Origin: Microbacterium sp. EYE_78
Lineage (GTDB): Bacteria; Actinomycetota; Actinomycetes; Actinomycetales; Microbacteriaceae
Reading direction: 5' to 3'
Length of the DNA: 64,000 nucleotides
Assembly: GCF_023149035.1 (NCBI RefSeq)
Contig: NZ_JAHXMY010000002.1
Location: 434,001 to 498,000, forward strand
Positions within the stretch are counted from its first letter, which is position 1; each line of letters begins with the position of its first letter. Made by a program: the position numbers and the translations under genes. The notes beneath the pieces are model-generated. The model ran no database searches. It was given only the letters and a program-made list of their open reading frames with translations, and was not told where the DNA came from. Shown here one piece after another: positions 24,303 through 33,353 of this stretch.

Positions 24303-25316
24303 TCAGCTAACGGGCTTCAAGGTGCGAAGGAACTTGGTCAGGTTGCTTACTTGATCAAGCATCATCATCGAGTCTTCGTCTTGATTGAAATGGGCAATCT
24401 CGTTCCGGAGCTGACGCACTAGATCTACCCATTCCACGAACGCTTCCCTCGAAAGTCTCAGGCCGAGTGCTTTCCAGTTCTCAGCGCGATCTACGAAGTG
24501 TTTGATGTCGCCGATTGTCATGGCGGCTGCGCCACGTTTCTCCTTCTTCTTGTATTTGGTCGCGGCATGGAGCGTGTCCTTATCGAAGTGGCGATCAAGG
24601 AGTCGCCGGAGTTCTCGCTCGCATTCGCCGATCGTCAGGAACGGCCTCGCAACCCGGTCGAATTGCCCGGCCAGGTCGGCCGTGGTGACGATTCCCGTCG
24701 GTGCGGCATCCGGGCCGAGGACTATGACGTAATCAGCACTGACGATCAGTTCAATGCTCGCGAGAAGATCGGCGTCCTGGGCAACGGTCACCGGTGTGAC
24801 CATGCAGTCATCAACGGAAGAGACCTTCTTTTGGAGCGAGGCCTGGGCAATGCTCTCCCAGCTGACGACACCTACCAACGTCTCCTTCATAACGGGGAGC
24901 TGTGAGTAGTCGTGCTTGATCATCAAAGTCTGAGCATGCTCGATTGGCGTCCCAGGCTCAACCGATGTGATGCCCGCTAGTGCGGACGGGATCTGTCCGA
25001 CGTGAAGCGTGTCGACCTCATCTTCTGCCAGCGAGGATTCCTTCGTGGCGCTCGGTCGCTCGGACTCTGCGGTCCTCTGCCGCGCAGCCTGCGCATCTTC
25101 CAAACTCACAATCCTTACAAGGGTGTCGAGTGTGCCGTAGGTGAATGGCGGCTCAGTTGCGAGGCCGAGAGAACGTATGGAAGTTGATACTTCCTCCCGG
25201 ACCGCGGATCCACGGCCCTTTGCTCCCCATAACGAAATTAGCTCTCGGACGGTGATGAGATCGCCTGACCTGGCAAGCGAATGAAGCGAATCGGTCCGTG
25301 GTGTTGCGTTTGTCAT
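24303..25316 (-). CDS. CBS-domain protein with HEPN-like C-terminus
   Basis: A 337-residue protein. Residues ~1-70 look like a winged-helix/adaptor region (DLITVRELISLWGAKGRG). Residues ~105-225 hold a CBS pair (ITSVEPGTPIEHAQTLMIKHDYSQLPVM and DCMVTPVTVAQDADLLASIELIVSADYVIVLG), which usually binds adenosine nucleotides. The last ~90 residues are helical and contain VRQLRNEIAHFNQD, an R-x4-H motif of HEPN RNases. The start at 25316 follows GGGGG. Lower G+C and flanking duplicated sequence show it was inserted behind yidC. A nucleotide-sensing RNase toxin or defence effector is a fair but unproven reading. Confidence 0.7.
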   Translation of the reverse strand: MTNATPRTDSLHSLARSGDLITVRELISLWGAKGRGSAVREEVSTSIRSLGLATEPPFTYGTLDTLVRIVSLEDAQAARQRTAESERPSATKESSLAEDEVDTLHVGQIPSALAGITSVEPGTPIEHAQTLMIKHDYSQLPVMKETLVGVVSWESIAQASLQKKVSSVDDCMVTPVTVAQDADLLASIELIVSADYVIVLGPDAAPTGIVTTADLAGQFDRVARPFLTIGECERELRRLLDRHFDKDTLHAATKYKKKEKRGAAAMTIGDIKHFVDRAENWKALGLRLSREAFVEWVDLVRQLRNEIAHFNQDEDSMMMLDQVSNLTKFLRTLKPVS

Positions 25317-25483
25317 ATTCCCCCGTGCACACATAATCGAAGATCACCAGCATCCATCTTTGGTCCGGCGTGTGTGCCCCTGGGGACAACCTAGCCAAGT
25401 CTGCGATGCCATATCCACCTGCGATCGATGTCCTCTGCGCGCCTCCGAGGATCAGACCGCGCAACCGCAACCAGGCTCCTGCC

Positions 25484-25585
25484 TCACGGCAAGATGCGGT
25501 CCATATACCGGCCGTCAACCCGCAGCGCGCCACCGGTCGTCGCTGACGCCGGCGGTGACGCGAGGTATACGACCATGTTCGCGAT
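25484..25585 (-). pseudogene. fragment of a short-chain dehydrogenase 3' end
   Basis: These 102 bases encode IANMVVYLASPPASATTG and then GGALRVDGRYMDRILP before a stop. They match the last 34 codons of the SDR gene at 32407-33201 (IANMVVYLASPLASATTG) at most positions. The rest of the gene is missing. The fragment abuts, within a base or two, the duplicated yidC 3' half on the other strand. Confidence 0.85.
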
Positions 25586-26005
25586 CTGCCGATCCACATC
25601 CAGGCGCCGATCGTCGGCCTGCTGTACTCCGTGTTCATCCACCCGAACCTCGCCGGGCACACCAACGAGCTGCTGTCGCAGACCCCGCTCGGCGTTCCGC
25701 TCGGCGTTCCGCTCGGCACGAGCCTGCTCCACGCCGTCACGACCGGCACCGCCGGCCTCGCGACCGGGCTGGTGATCGGATGCCTCGTGCTCGCGATTGC
25801 GGCGGTGGGGGAGATCACACGGCGGGCGTTTCGGATCACGCCCGTCGAGGGGATGCCGGGCGTTCCGGTGGCGATGCTCCGAGCAATGCAGTTCATAACC
25901 GCGGTCGTGGCGCTGTTCGTACCGCTCGCGGCGGGGATCTACCGGCTGACGACGGTGACATGGACGCTAGGGCAGCGGTTGGTGCGCAGACGGGTGTACG
26001 GGTGA
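25586..26005 (+). pseudogene. duplicated 3' half of yidC
   Basis: The frame LPIHIQAPIVGLLYSVFIHP to the stop at 26005 repeats the C-terminal 135 residues of the YidC encoded at 23518-24240, at roughly 90% nucleotide identity by eye. It differs by an extra 12-bp tandem copy of ctcggcgttccg and about 40 substitutions. No start or N-terminal half is present, so no functional insertase can be made. It marks the right border of the insertion carrying the CBS-HEPN gene. Confidence 0.9.
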
Positions 26006-26043
26006 GCAGTAGAGCGGAGCGCATGATCGGCGCGGTCCATCCG

Positions 26044-26588
26044 TCACAACCGGGCGAGGAGCTCCGCCTTCTTCAGTTCGAACTCCGCCGGAGTGACGAC
26101 CCCCGCGTCGCGGAGTTCGCCGAGCTTTCGAAGGGTCTCGAGGGCGTCGTTAGGTTGCGCGGGCACACGAGGTGCGTTGTGACCGGTTTCGGGAGCTTGC
26201 GGCGGGAACGGCTGGTGTTTGCTGCTCATAGCTCGCTTCACGTGGTCGATCACCCTCGTAAAATCCTCCGCCGGCTGCAGCCACTTCACGTGAACGTTGT
26301 TTCCGGACGCGAAGAGGTTGACGTGGTGCCCCATCATCGTCTTCCCATGCTCGAAGGACGAGATGTTGCCGTATGGGAACGACTCCAAGTCGAACCCACC
26401 AAGTCGAACCCACCAAGTCGTTTCGCGTAGAAGACGATTCGCCGGTCGGTTGCAATGAGGACGCCATTGCGAATGCTGTCGTTGCCCATGATCTTGACTT
26501 CGTAGGCGCCCATGACAGCGGCGGCGATTTGCTCGCCGGGCTCTAGATGCGCTCGGGCCTGCTCTACTAGCTTCTCTGCTTTGCCCAC
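26044..26588 (-). pseudogene. PH-domain/SHOCT protein, frameshifted by a 14-bp duplication
   Basis: The gene reads from GTG 26588 as GKAEKLVEQARAHLEPGEQ and IATDRRIVFYAKRLGGFDL, a bacterial PH-like domain, and then changes frame. The continuation ESFPYGNISSFEHGK and a C-terminal SHOCT motif (ETLRKLGELRDAGVVTPAEFELKKAELLARL cut: LGELRDAGVVTPAEFE) lies in another frame down to 26044. The cause is visible: aagtcgaacccacc occurs twice in tandem at 26387-26400 and 26401-26414. Removing one copy restores a protein of about 177 residues. The mutation is probably recent because both halves are intact. Confidence 0.85.
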
Positions 26589-26701
26589 CTGTTTTCTCCC
26601 TTGATCAACTGGACGGCGTCGCTGCGCAGGAGCGGTGCGCGTCAGGACGAAACTATCCCGCGCAGGATTGGTCGTCGGGTCGTCGCACCCCGGCTACTGG
26701 T

Positions 26702-27325
26702 TCACTCGGATGACCAGCCCGCCGCGATGAAAGTGCACTCCGCTCGCTTCGCGGCGAGGTCGACGAGGTCCCGTTCGAAAGCCGCGACCTTCGGGTCGAG
26801 CTGGTCGTCGGCTGTCCGATGCTTGGCCAAGAGGTCGAGATTGGCTCGCGCCGTGTGGTTCGTACCCTCGAGCGCCGCCCGCAGAGCCTCCACCGCAACG
26901 CGCAGATCCGCCTCGACGTGCGGATTGCCGATGTCGGACAGCAGTCGGACCTCCTCCAGAAGGGATGCCGCGACCCGGCCGACGTCCAGTGCCGACGCGA
27001 CGGCATCGACCGTCGCCTCCCGGACCGCCCGCTCGCGGTCGGGACCCTGGTCCATCGCGAGAGCCGCCCCGAAAGCCGTGGACCGGACGCCGTCCTCCTC
27101 GGCGACCTTCATCGCCTGGCGCCGCGTGCGGCTCAGTCGCTGCTCAGCCTGTCGAGCCTCGACGTCGTTGGCGGTATAGGCCGCCACCATCCCCAGCAGC
27201 CCCGCGGCGATGCCCGTCATCACGCCACAGGCGGCCCCGCCGCCCGGCGCACCCTTCGCCTGGGCGAGACGGTTCACCCATTCTGCGAGCGGCGTCTCGG
27301 TGGGGTCGATGTCATCGCTGGCCAT
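26702..27325 (-). CDS. cyclodeaminase/cyclohydrolase family protein
   Basis: A 207-residue helical protein of the formiminotransferase-cyclodeaminase C-terminal family (FTCD_C). It opens with PLAEWVNRLAQAKGAPGGGAACGVMTGIAAGLLGMV, the Gly-rich family signature, and has long amphipathic helices after it (RQAEQRLSRTRRQAMKVAEED). The family acts on folate derivatives, turning 5-formimino- or methenyl-tetrahydrofolate. Here it stands alone without formiminotransferase. Between it and the broken PH gene are about 110 bases with no gene. Confidence 0.85.
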   Translation of the reverse strand: MASDDIDPTETPLAEWVNRLAQAKGAPGGGAACGVMTGIAAGLLGMVAAYTANDVEARQAEQRLSRTRRQAMKVAEEDGVRSTAFGAALAMDQGPDRERAVREATVDAVASALDVGRVAASLLEEVRLLSDIGNPHVEADLRVAVEALRAALEGTNHTARANLDLLAKHRTADDQLDPKVAAFERDLVDLAAKRAECTFIAAGWSSE

Positions 27326-27447
27326 GCGACGACGCTACCCGGGGCGCCCCTGGTGAAGAAGCCGCGGTAGGGGCCGGCGAGCATACGTCCACGGTCGCCC
27401 GCTGCAACCCTTCGAGGCGAAAAGACACCGTGCCCTACCGTGACATC

Positions 27448-29808
27448 ATGACCCGCCCTCTGCCCTTCGACGTCACGCCTTGGGGTATCGGCCTCACCGG
27501 CGTCGATGTCGATCGCCTGCCGCACCGCGAGTCCGTCTTCGCCCTCTCCAACGGGCACATCGGGTGGCGCGGGCTGCTCGACGAGGGGGAGCCCCACGGC
27601 GTGCCGGGCAGCTACCTCAACGGCGTCTTCGAGGAGCATCCGATGCCCTACGCCGAAGGCGGCTATGGGTACCCCGAGTCGGGGCAGAGCGTCATCAACG
27701 TGCCCAACGGCCAGGTCATCCGCCTCACCGTCGGCGACGAACCCCTCGACATCCGCGAAGGCACCCTCCACGACCACGAACAGCACCTCGACTTCCGCGC
27801 CGGCATCCTCGAGCGCACGCTCACCTGGACTTCGCCCGCAGGCAGCACCGTCCGCATCCGCTCGACCCGCCTCGTATCGCTCGCCCACCGCTCGGTCGCC
27901 GCCGTCCGGTACGAGGTTGAAGCCGTCGACGGCCCGGTCGCGATCACCGTCCAGTCCGAGCTGGTCGCGAATGAACCGCTGCCCGAGCCGCACCCCGATC
28001 CGCGCGTGCAGGACATCCTCGAGACCCCGCTGCACAGCGCGGGCAGCTTCGTCTTCGGCAGCGCCGCGACCCTCGTCCACGAGACTCGCAGCAGCGGGAT
28101 CGGCGTCGCCGTCAGCATGGATCACCTCGTGTCGGGCGCGAACGCCGAGGTGCGCACCGCGGCATCCGACGACCTCGCCCGCACCACCATCCGCGCCCGC
28201 CTCGCCCCCGGCGAACGAGTCGAGGTCGTCAAGGTCGTCGGGCATGCATGGGCCCTCGGGATCTCGGCGCCTGCGCTGCGCGACCGCGCCGAAGCCGCCG
28301 TCGCCGACGCGATGCGGGACGGCTGGGAGGGCCTCGCCGCCGCGCAGCGCGAACGGCTCGACGACTTCTGGACCTGCGCCGACGTCCGCATCGACGGGCA
28401 GCCCCGCCTGCAGCAGGCGGTGCGGTTCGCGCTGTTCTCGGTGTTCCAGGCCGCCGCGCGTACCGAGCAGCGCTCCGTCCCCGGCAAGGGGCTCACCGGC
28501 GCCGGCTACGCGGGCCACACGTTCTGGGATGTCGAGGCCTACGTTCTGCCTGTCCTCACCGCGACCGCACCGGATGCCGCGAGGGAAGCGCTCCGCTGGC
28601 GCCACACCACCCTCGACCACGCCCGCGACCGCGCGCGCCAGCTGCACCTGCAGGGTGCGGCGTTCGCGTGGCGCACCATCGACGGACGCGAGTCGTCGGG
28701 CTACTGGCCCGCCAGCACCGCCGCGTTCCACATCAACGCCGACATCGCGGCCGCCGTCGTCCACTACGTCCGCGCCACCGGCGACGTCGATTTCGAACGC
28801 GACGCCGGCCTGGAGATCCTCGTCGAGACAGCCCGCCTCTGGCAGTCGCTCGGCCGCACCGACGCCGACGGTCGTTTCCACATCGACGGCGTCACCGGCC
28901 CCGACGAGTACACCGCCCTCTACGACGACAACGTCTTCACGAACCTCATGGCGCGCGCGAACCTCGACGCCGCCGCGGATGCCGCGCGCCGGCATCCGGA
29001 TCTCGCTCGCACTCTCGGGGTCGACGACGGCGAGATCGGCGAGTGGGTGCGCACCGCGGGCGCGATGCACGTGCCCTACGACGAGGAACGCGGCGTGCAC
29101 CCGCAGGCGGCGCGGTTCACCGAACTGGAACGGTGGGACTTCGAGACCGACACCCCCGGCGACGAGCTGCTGCAGGAGCGCTACCCGTACGTGCAGCTCT
29201 ACCGCAAACAGGTGCTCAAGCAGGCCGACCTCGTGCTCGCCCTGTTCTTCTGCACCGACGCGTTCACGGCAGACGAGAAGGCGCGGGCGTTCCGCTACTA
29301 CGAGGCGCTGACCGTGCGTGACTCGTCGCTGTCGGCGGCGATCCAGGCGGTGGTCGCCGCCGAGGTCGGGCACCTCGGGCTCGCCGCCGACTACCTCGCC
29401 GAAGCCGCGACGATCGACCTCGACGACCTGCACGGCAACGCCGAGGACGGCCTGCACATCGCGTCGCTCGGCGGCATCTGGACGGCGCTCGTCGCCGGCT
29501 TCGGCGGCATGCGCGACACGGCCGACGGACTGCGGTTCGCCCCTCGGCTGCCGGAGCAGCTGACCGGTCTCGCGTTCGGCATCCGCCGGCACGGCCGGAC
29601 CCTGCGTCTCGAGATCACGTCGGATGCCACGACCTATCGCATCAGCGCCGGCGCGCCGCTGACGATCCGGCACTTCGGCGAGCCGGTGGAGCTGACGTCC
29701 GGCGCAGACGTGACGATGCCGACACCGCCGCTGCCGGACCCGGGGGAGCGCCCGACCCAGCCGAAGGGCCGCGAGCCGCGGCCGTTCGCGGAGGCGCTCG
29801 CGGAGTGA
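27448..29808 (+). CDS. GH65 glycoside hydrolase/phosphorylase
   Basis: A 786-residue GH65 enzyme. Residues ~1-270 are the N-terminal beta-sandwich, then a linker and the (alpha/alpha)6 barrel. The catalytic acid is E487 in HIDGVTGPDEYTALYDDN. The inverting-phosphorylase phosphate site appears in DLDDLHGNAEDGLHIASLGG. HTFWDVEAYVLPV and YVQLYRKQVLKQADLVLAL are family blocks. Such enzymes split maltose, trehalose or kojibiose with phosphate, giving beta-glucose-1-phosphate. No beta-phosphoglucomutase gene is next to it, so the substrate stays open. The ATG at 27448 gives the normal family N-terminus; a GTG 18 bases earlier is possible. Confidence 0.9.
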   Translation: MTRPLPFDVTPWGIGLTGVDVDRLPHRESVFALSNGHIGWRGLLDEGEPHGVPGSYLNGVFEEHPMPYAEGGYGYPESGQSVINVPNGQVIRLTVGDEPLDIREGTLHDHEQHLDFRAGILERTLTWTSPAGSTVRIRSTRLVSLAHRSVAAVRYEVEAVDGPVAITVQSELVANEPLPEPHPDPRVQDILETPLHSAGSFVFGSAATLVHETRSSGIGVAVSMDHLVSGANAEVRTAASDDLARTTIRARLAPGERVEVVKVVGHAWALGISAPALRDRAEAAVADAMRDGWEGLAAAQRERLDDFWTCADVRIDGQPRLQQAVRFALFSVFQAAARTEQRSVPGKGLTGAGYAGHTFWDVEAYVLPVLTATAPDAAREALRWRHTTLDHARDRARQLHLQGAAFAWRTIDGRESSGYWPASTAAFHINADIAAAVVHYVRATGDVDFERDAGLEILVETARLWQSLGRTDADGRFHIDGVTGPDEYTALYDDNVFTNLMARANLDAAADAARRHPDLARTLGVDDGEIGEWVRTAGAMHVPYDEERGVHPQAARFTELERWDFETDTPGDELLQERYPYVQLYRKQVLKQADLVLALFFCTDAFTADEKARAFRYYEALTVRDSSLSAAIQAVVAAEVGHLGLAADYLAEAATIDLDDLHGNAEDGLHIASLGGIWTALVAGFGGMRDTADGLRFAPRLPEQLTGLAFGIRRHGRTLRLEITSDATTYRISAGAPLTIRHFGEPVELTSGADVTMPTPPLPDPGERPTQPKGREPRPFAEALAE

Positions 29809-29890
29809 CGCTCGGTGCGTCCTGATCTCGCTCGCCCGTTGTTGACCCGGCATCCGAACCGATGTCGGAGGCCCTCACCAGAATGGGGGT

Positions 29891-31204
29891 ATGACCAGCT
29901 GGCACGGCACGATCGGCACGCGGGAGCGACTCGCGCCCCTCGCCGACATCGCGCACGAGGCGGTCATGGCCGAGAAGCTCCTCACCCAGGCGCAGATCGT
30001 GCAGCTGCAGGTCCTCGCCCGCGCGGGCGAGCTCGCCGAGAAGCAGGCCGCTGATTCGCCCGCGCGTGTACAGGCGCACGACATGGCTCTGCGCGCGATC
30101 GCGGCCGAACTGGGCGGCGTGATGCGGCTCACCGACCGCACCGTGCAGCGCCGCATCACCCAGGCGCGCACCATCGTCGAGGACTACGCCGCCTCTCTCG
30201 AGGCCTGGCGCGCCGGGATCATCACGCGCGGCCACGTCGACCTCATCGTCGAGGCGGGCGCCGACCTCCCTGCTGACATCCGCCTCCCGTTCGAGGCCGT
30301 CGCGATCCAGCGCTGCCGTCGCGACACCCCCAACCGCGTGCGCGCCGAGATCGAGATGCTCGCGTTGCGGATGCACCCGCGCACCTTCACCGAACGACAC
30401 CAGGATGCCGCGGCCCGCCGCGCCGTGCACCTCATCCCCGGGCGCGACGGCATGAGCGACCTCGTCGCGACGCTCCCCACTGTCATCGCCGAGGGGATCC
30501 ACGACCGGCTCACCCGCCAGGCCCGCGCCATCATCGACACGCGGACCGAGCGCTCCAGTGAGATCGTCGACACCGACGGCCGCACCACCGACCAGGTCCG
30601 CGCCGACGTGTTCGCCGACCTCCTGCTCGCCGGCACCCCGGCCCTCGACGACACCCGCGACACCACCGCCGGCCCGCTCGGTGCGATCCGGGCCCACGTG
30701 CAGGTCGTCGTCCCCGCACTCGCGCTCGCTGGCGCCGAGGTGCCCTGCGACCTCGTCGGGCGTACGCCGATCGACGCGGCCACCGCCAGGCGCCTCGCCG
30801 GCGACACGCCCTCATGGGAGCGCCTCGTTACCGACCCCATCACCGACACGGTGCTCGCCGTCGACACCTACCGGGTGCCGCATCCGCTGCGGCGTCACCT
30901 GCGCGCCCGCGACCAGCACTGCCGATTCCCCGGATGCCGCGTCGCCGCGATCCGCTCCGAGATCGACCACACGCACGACCGCGCCCTCGGCGGGCGCACC
31001 GAGCGGTCGAACCTGGCCCACCTGTGCCAGCGGCATCATTCGATGAAGCAATTCACGGCTTGGAGGGTCCGACAACTCGGGGGTGGTGTCCTGGAATGGA
31101 CCTCACCCCTCGGCAGGATCTACCGCGAAGACGCACCCACACCGGCCGTCGCCTTCACCCCTGCCACGCGGGAACCGCACACCCACGATCCGGCGCCGTT
31201 CTGA
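29891..31204 (+). CDS. DUF222 protein with HNH endonuclease motif (copy 1)
   Basis: A 437-residue member of the actinobacterial 13E12-type family: an N-terminal helical DUF222 domain (about residues 30-310) and a C-terminal HNH domain (about 335-395) with DQHCRFPGC, SEIDHTHDRALGG, NLAHLCQRHHSMK. The role of these proteins is unknown; they occur in several copies per genome and may be selfish nucleases. A paralogue stands at 41374-42699, and both copies share a leader of about 35 bases and long identical runs at the 3' end. Confidence 0.85.
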   Translation: MTSWHGTIGTRERLAPLADIAHEAVMAEKLLTQAQIVQLQVLARAGELAEKQAADSPARVQAHDMALRAIAAELGGVMRLTDRTVQRRITQARTIVEDYAASLEAWRAGIITRGHVDLIVEAGADLPADIRLPFEAVAIQRCRRDTPNRVRAEIEMLALRMHPRTFTERHQDAAARRAVHLIPGRDGMSDLVATLPTVIAEGIHDRLTRQARAIIDTRTERSSEIVDTDGRTTDQVRADVFADLLLAGTPALDDTRDTTAGPLGAIRAHVQVVVPALALAGAEVPCDLVGRTPIDAATARRLAGDTPSWERLVTDPITDTVLAVDTYRVPHPLRRHLRARDQHCRFPGCRVAAIRSEIDHTHDRALGGRTERSNLAHLCQRHHSMKQFTAWRVRQLGGGVLEWTSPLGRIYREDAPTPAVAFTPATREPHTHDPAPF

Positions 31205-31444
31205 GCTTCGCCGTTCCGAGCTTTCGCGGTCGAGGGAGCGGGGCACGATTTGGAGCGGGCGTGACGGAGGCCTTATCGGGCACTGTGCAGTACGCGCGCC
31301 GAGACGGTCGACCACGCAGCGAGCTGACGGCATCTCCGTCGCCGACGCCGCGCCGCCTGCGTATGGTCAGGGCGCCTCACAGGTGCTACGAATTGAGCGA
31401 GCCTGAGCATTGGGGCAAGGGCTCCGTGGTGAACGGGGACTCGG

Positions 31445-32386
31445 ATGGCCGCCGGCGCACTGTCACGATCGGGGACGGTCACGGTGTTCTTGATTGCTGC
31501 CGTATTGATGTGCGCCGGCGTGTGGTGCGCGCGGGCTGCCACTGCCGTCCCGTCTGGCAAAGGGATCGACTACACGTCGACCGTATACGCGTGGATCGCT
31601 GAACCAGACGTACGGGTGAGCATCGACTGGAGGGTGCAGACCTCAGGTGAAGTCGTACTGCGGGTGCGCGCAGGTGCCGATGAGGACGTCATCAGCGACG
31701 TGGCCGACATCTACGTCGCGCTGTCATGCGACGCGCGATTCGCGAATTACTCGAACGATCGCGTGGATCTGATCGCGCAGACGGGACTGGAGAGCGCTTG
31801 CGACGCGGAATCGCCAACTCCCGACGTCGCTACGGATGTCTTGCGATTCCGAACAGGCGAAGACACAAGTGCGGGTGGCGTTGCAGCCCATTTCGGCCCG
31901 ACGGTCGGTCTGTGGTCCACCACGCAGGCGGGCGAACATGTCGCGAACACTCCGCAGATGTCGCTGTCGAGACCGGACTTTCCGTACGAACTCGGCATCC
32001 CGGGCAGCGAACGAATCGGTACCGCGTCGCGTCTACGCGTATCGATGGATGCCGGCCCGAAGGAGGAGATAGCGTATGTGCATCCGCAGGGGCGCACTGA
32101 CGGACCGGTCGAGCGACCCGAAGATGCAGAGCCGAACTCGTTCACAGTCCAGCCGTTGCTTCAGCTCGGGGCGTCGGAGTACGGAGGGACGGTCTTTTCC
32201 CAACTGGACACCGGGGCAGCAGGTTTCGGCGCCCGGGACGGGATCTCGCCGGGGTTCGCGAGATGGGTGGATCCTGACAGCCGGGCATGGCTCCAGGGCC
32301 TGTTGCTCATGGCGGGCGTGCTGATCGGCACCGCGATCACGATCCTGGTGGAGATCGCCATCGATCGAGTCAGATCGCGGCGTTAG
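31445..32386 (+). CDS. hypothetical membrane-anchored extracellular protein
   Basis: A 313-residue protein with an N-terminal membrane helix (about residues 11-30), a large extracytoplasmic domain and a C-terminal helix (about 283-305, LQGLLLMAGVLIGTAITILVE). The outside domain is strand-rich with two cysteines (ALSCDARF, ESACDAES). I do not recognise the family. G+C is lower than in neighbours. The 240 bases before it contain no gene or clear signal beyond a weak purine-rich site. Confidence 0.65.
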   Translation: MAAGALSRSGTVTVFLIAAVLMCAGVWCARAATAVPSGKGIDYTSTVYAWIAEPDVRVSIDWRVQTSGEVVLRVRAGADEDVISDVADIYVALSCDARFANYSNDRVDLIAQTGLESACDAESPTPDVATDVLRFRTGEDTSAGGVAAHFGPTVGLWSTTQAGEHVANTPQMSLSRPDFPYELGIPGSERIGTASRLRVSMDAGPKEEIAYVHPQGRTDGPVERPEDAEPNSFTVQPLLQLGASEYGGTVFSQLDTGAAGFGARDGISPGFARWVDPDSRAWLQGLLLMAGVLIGTAITILVEIAIDRVRSRR

Positions 32387-32406
32387 CACCCGCGCAACGT
32401 CGGGCC

Positions 32407-33201
32407 TCAGGGCAGGATGCTGTCCACGTACCCGCCGTCGACTCGCAGCGCGCCCCCGGTCGTCGCCGACGCCAGCGGCGACGCGAGGTACACGACCATG
32501 TTCGCGATCTCCTCGGGCTCGATAAGCCGGCCGATCAGCGACTGCGGACGCGCAGTGCGCATGAACTCGCGCTGCGCGGCATCCCAGTCGAGCGACCGGT
32601 CGACCATCTCGTAGACGAAGTCCTCGACGCCCTCGGTGTGCGTCGGCCCGGCGATCACGGCGTTCACCGTCACGCCCGTCCCCGCTGCAGCCTTCGCGAA
32701 CCCCCGCGACACCGCGAGCAGCGCGCTCTTCGATGCGCCGTAGTGGATCATCTCCTCGGGGATGACGATCGCTGAATCGCTCGCGATGTTCAGCACGCGA
32801 CCCCAGCCGCGGTCCGTCATCTCGGGCAGCACGAGCCGCGTCAGCCGCGCCGCGCTCAGCACGTTCACCTCGAAGAACCGCCGCCACTCCTCATCGCTGA
32901 TCTCGAGCGCCGGCGTCGAACCGAACACGCCGAGGTTGTTGACGAGGATGTCGACGGCACCCGCGGCATCCACCAGCGCCTGCGCACCCTCGGCGGTCGT
33001 CACGTCCGCGGCGACGCCCCGCACCGCGAGCCCGCGCAGCGACTCGACGGCCTGCGACACGCGCTCGTCGTTGCGGCCGTTGATCACCACGTCCGCGCCC
33101 GCCTCGGCCAGGCGCTTCGCGATCGCGAGCCCGATGCCCTGCGTCGAGCCGGTCACCACCGCGGTCTTGCCGCTCAGGTCCAGCGTCAGTCCCTCAGACA
33201 T
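32407..33201 (-). CDS. SDR-family oxidoreductase
   Basis: A 264-residue classical short-chain dehydrogenase. The cofactor loop is VVTGSTQGIGLAIA, the NNLG motif (VNNLGVFGS) is present, and the catalytic residues are S in SDSAIV with Y-x3-K in HYGASKSALLAVS. It reduces or oxidises a hydroxyl/keto group with NAD(P). The ATG at 33199-33201 has GGAGAGG seven bases upstream. The last 34 codons exist a second time, as a degenerate scrap at 25484-25585. It is divergent from the DUF2236 gene. Confidence 0.9.
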   Translation of the reverse strand: MSEGLTLDLSGKTAVVTGSTQGIGLAIAKRLAEAGADVVINGRNDERVSQAVESLRGLAVRGVAADVTTAEGAQALVDAAGAVDILVNNLGVFGSTPALEISDEEWRRFFEVNVLSAARLTRLVLPEMTDRGWGRVLNIASDSAIVIPEEMIHYGASKSALLAVSRGFAKAAAGTGVTVNAVIAGPTHTEGVEDFVYEMVDRSLDWDAAQREFMRTARPQSLIGRLIEPEEIANMVVYLASPLASATTGGALRVDGGYVDSILP

Positions 33202-33353
33202 GAATCGTCCTCTCCCGATGTCGTCGATGCTCCCAGACGAACGCGGCGCGACCCACCCCGCATTCCGACCTGCAGGATGGATGCCGCGTCCTCGCCCTCC
33301 GGGGTCCGCTGATCGGCCCCGTCCCGCCGGGGCGGTGGCACGCTGGAAGGGTG

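Noticed and set aside
27274..29853. Very long open frame on the minus strand opposite the GH65 gene
   Set aside because: It mirrors the codon pattern of the GH65 gene, is Gly/Arg/Val-rich without any motif, and the plus-strand product has clear family blocks and catalytic residues.
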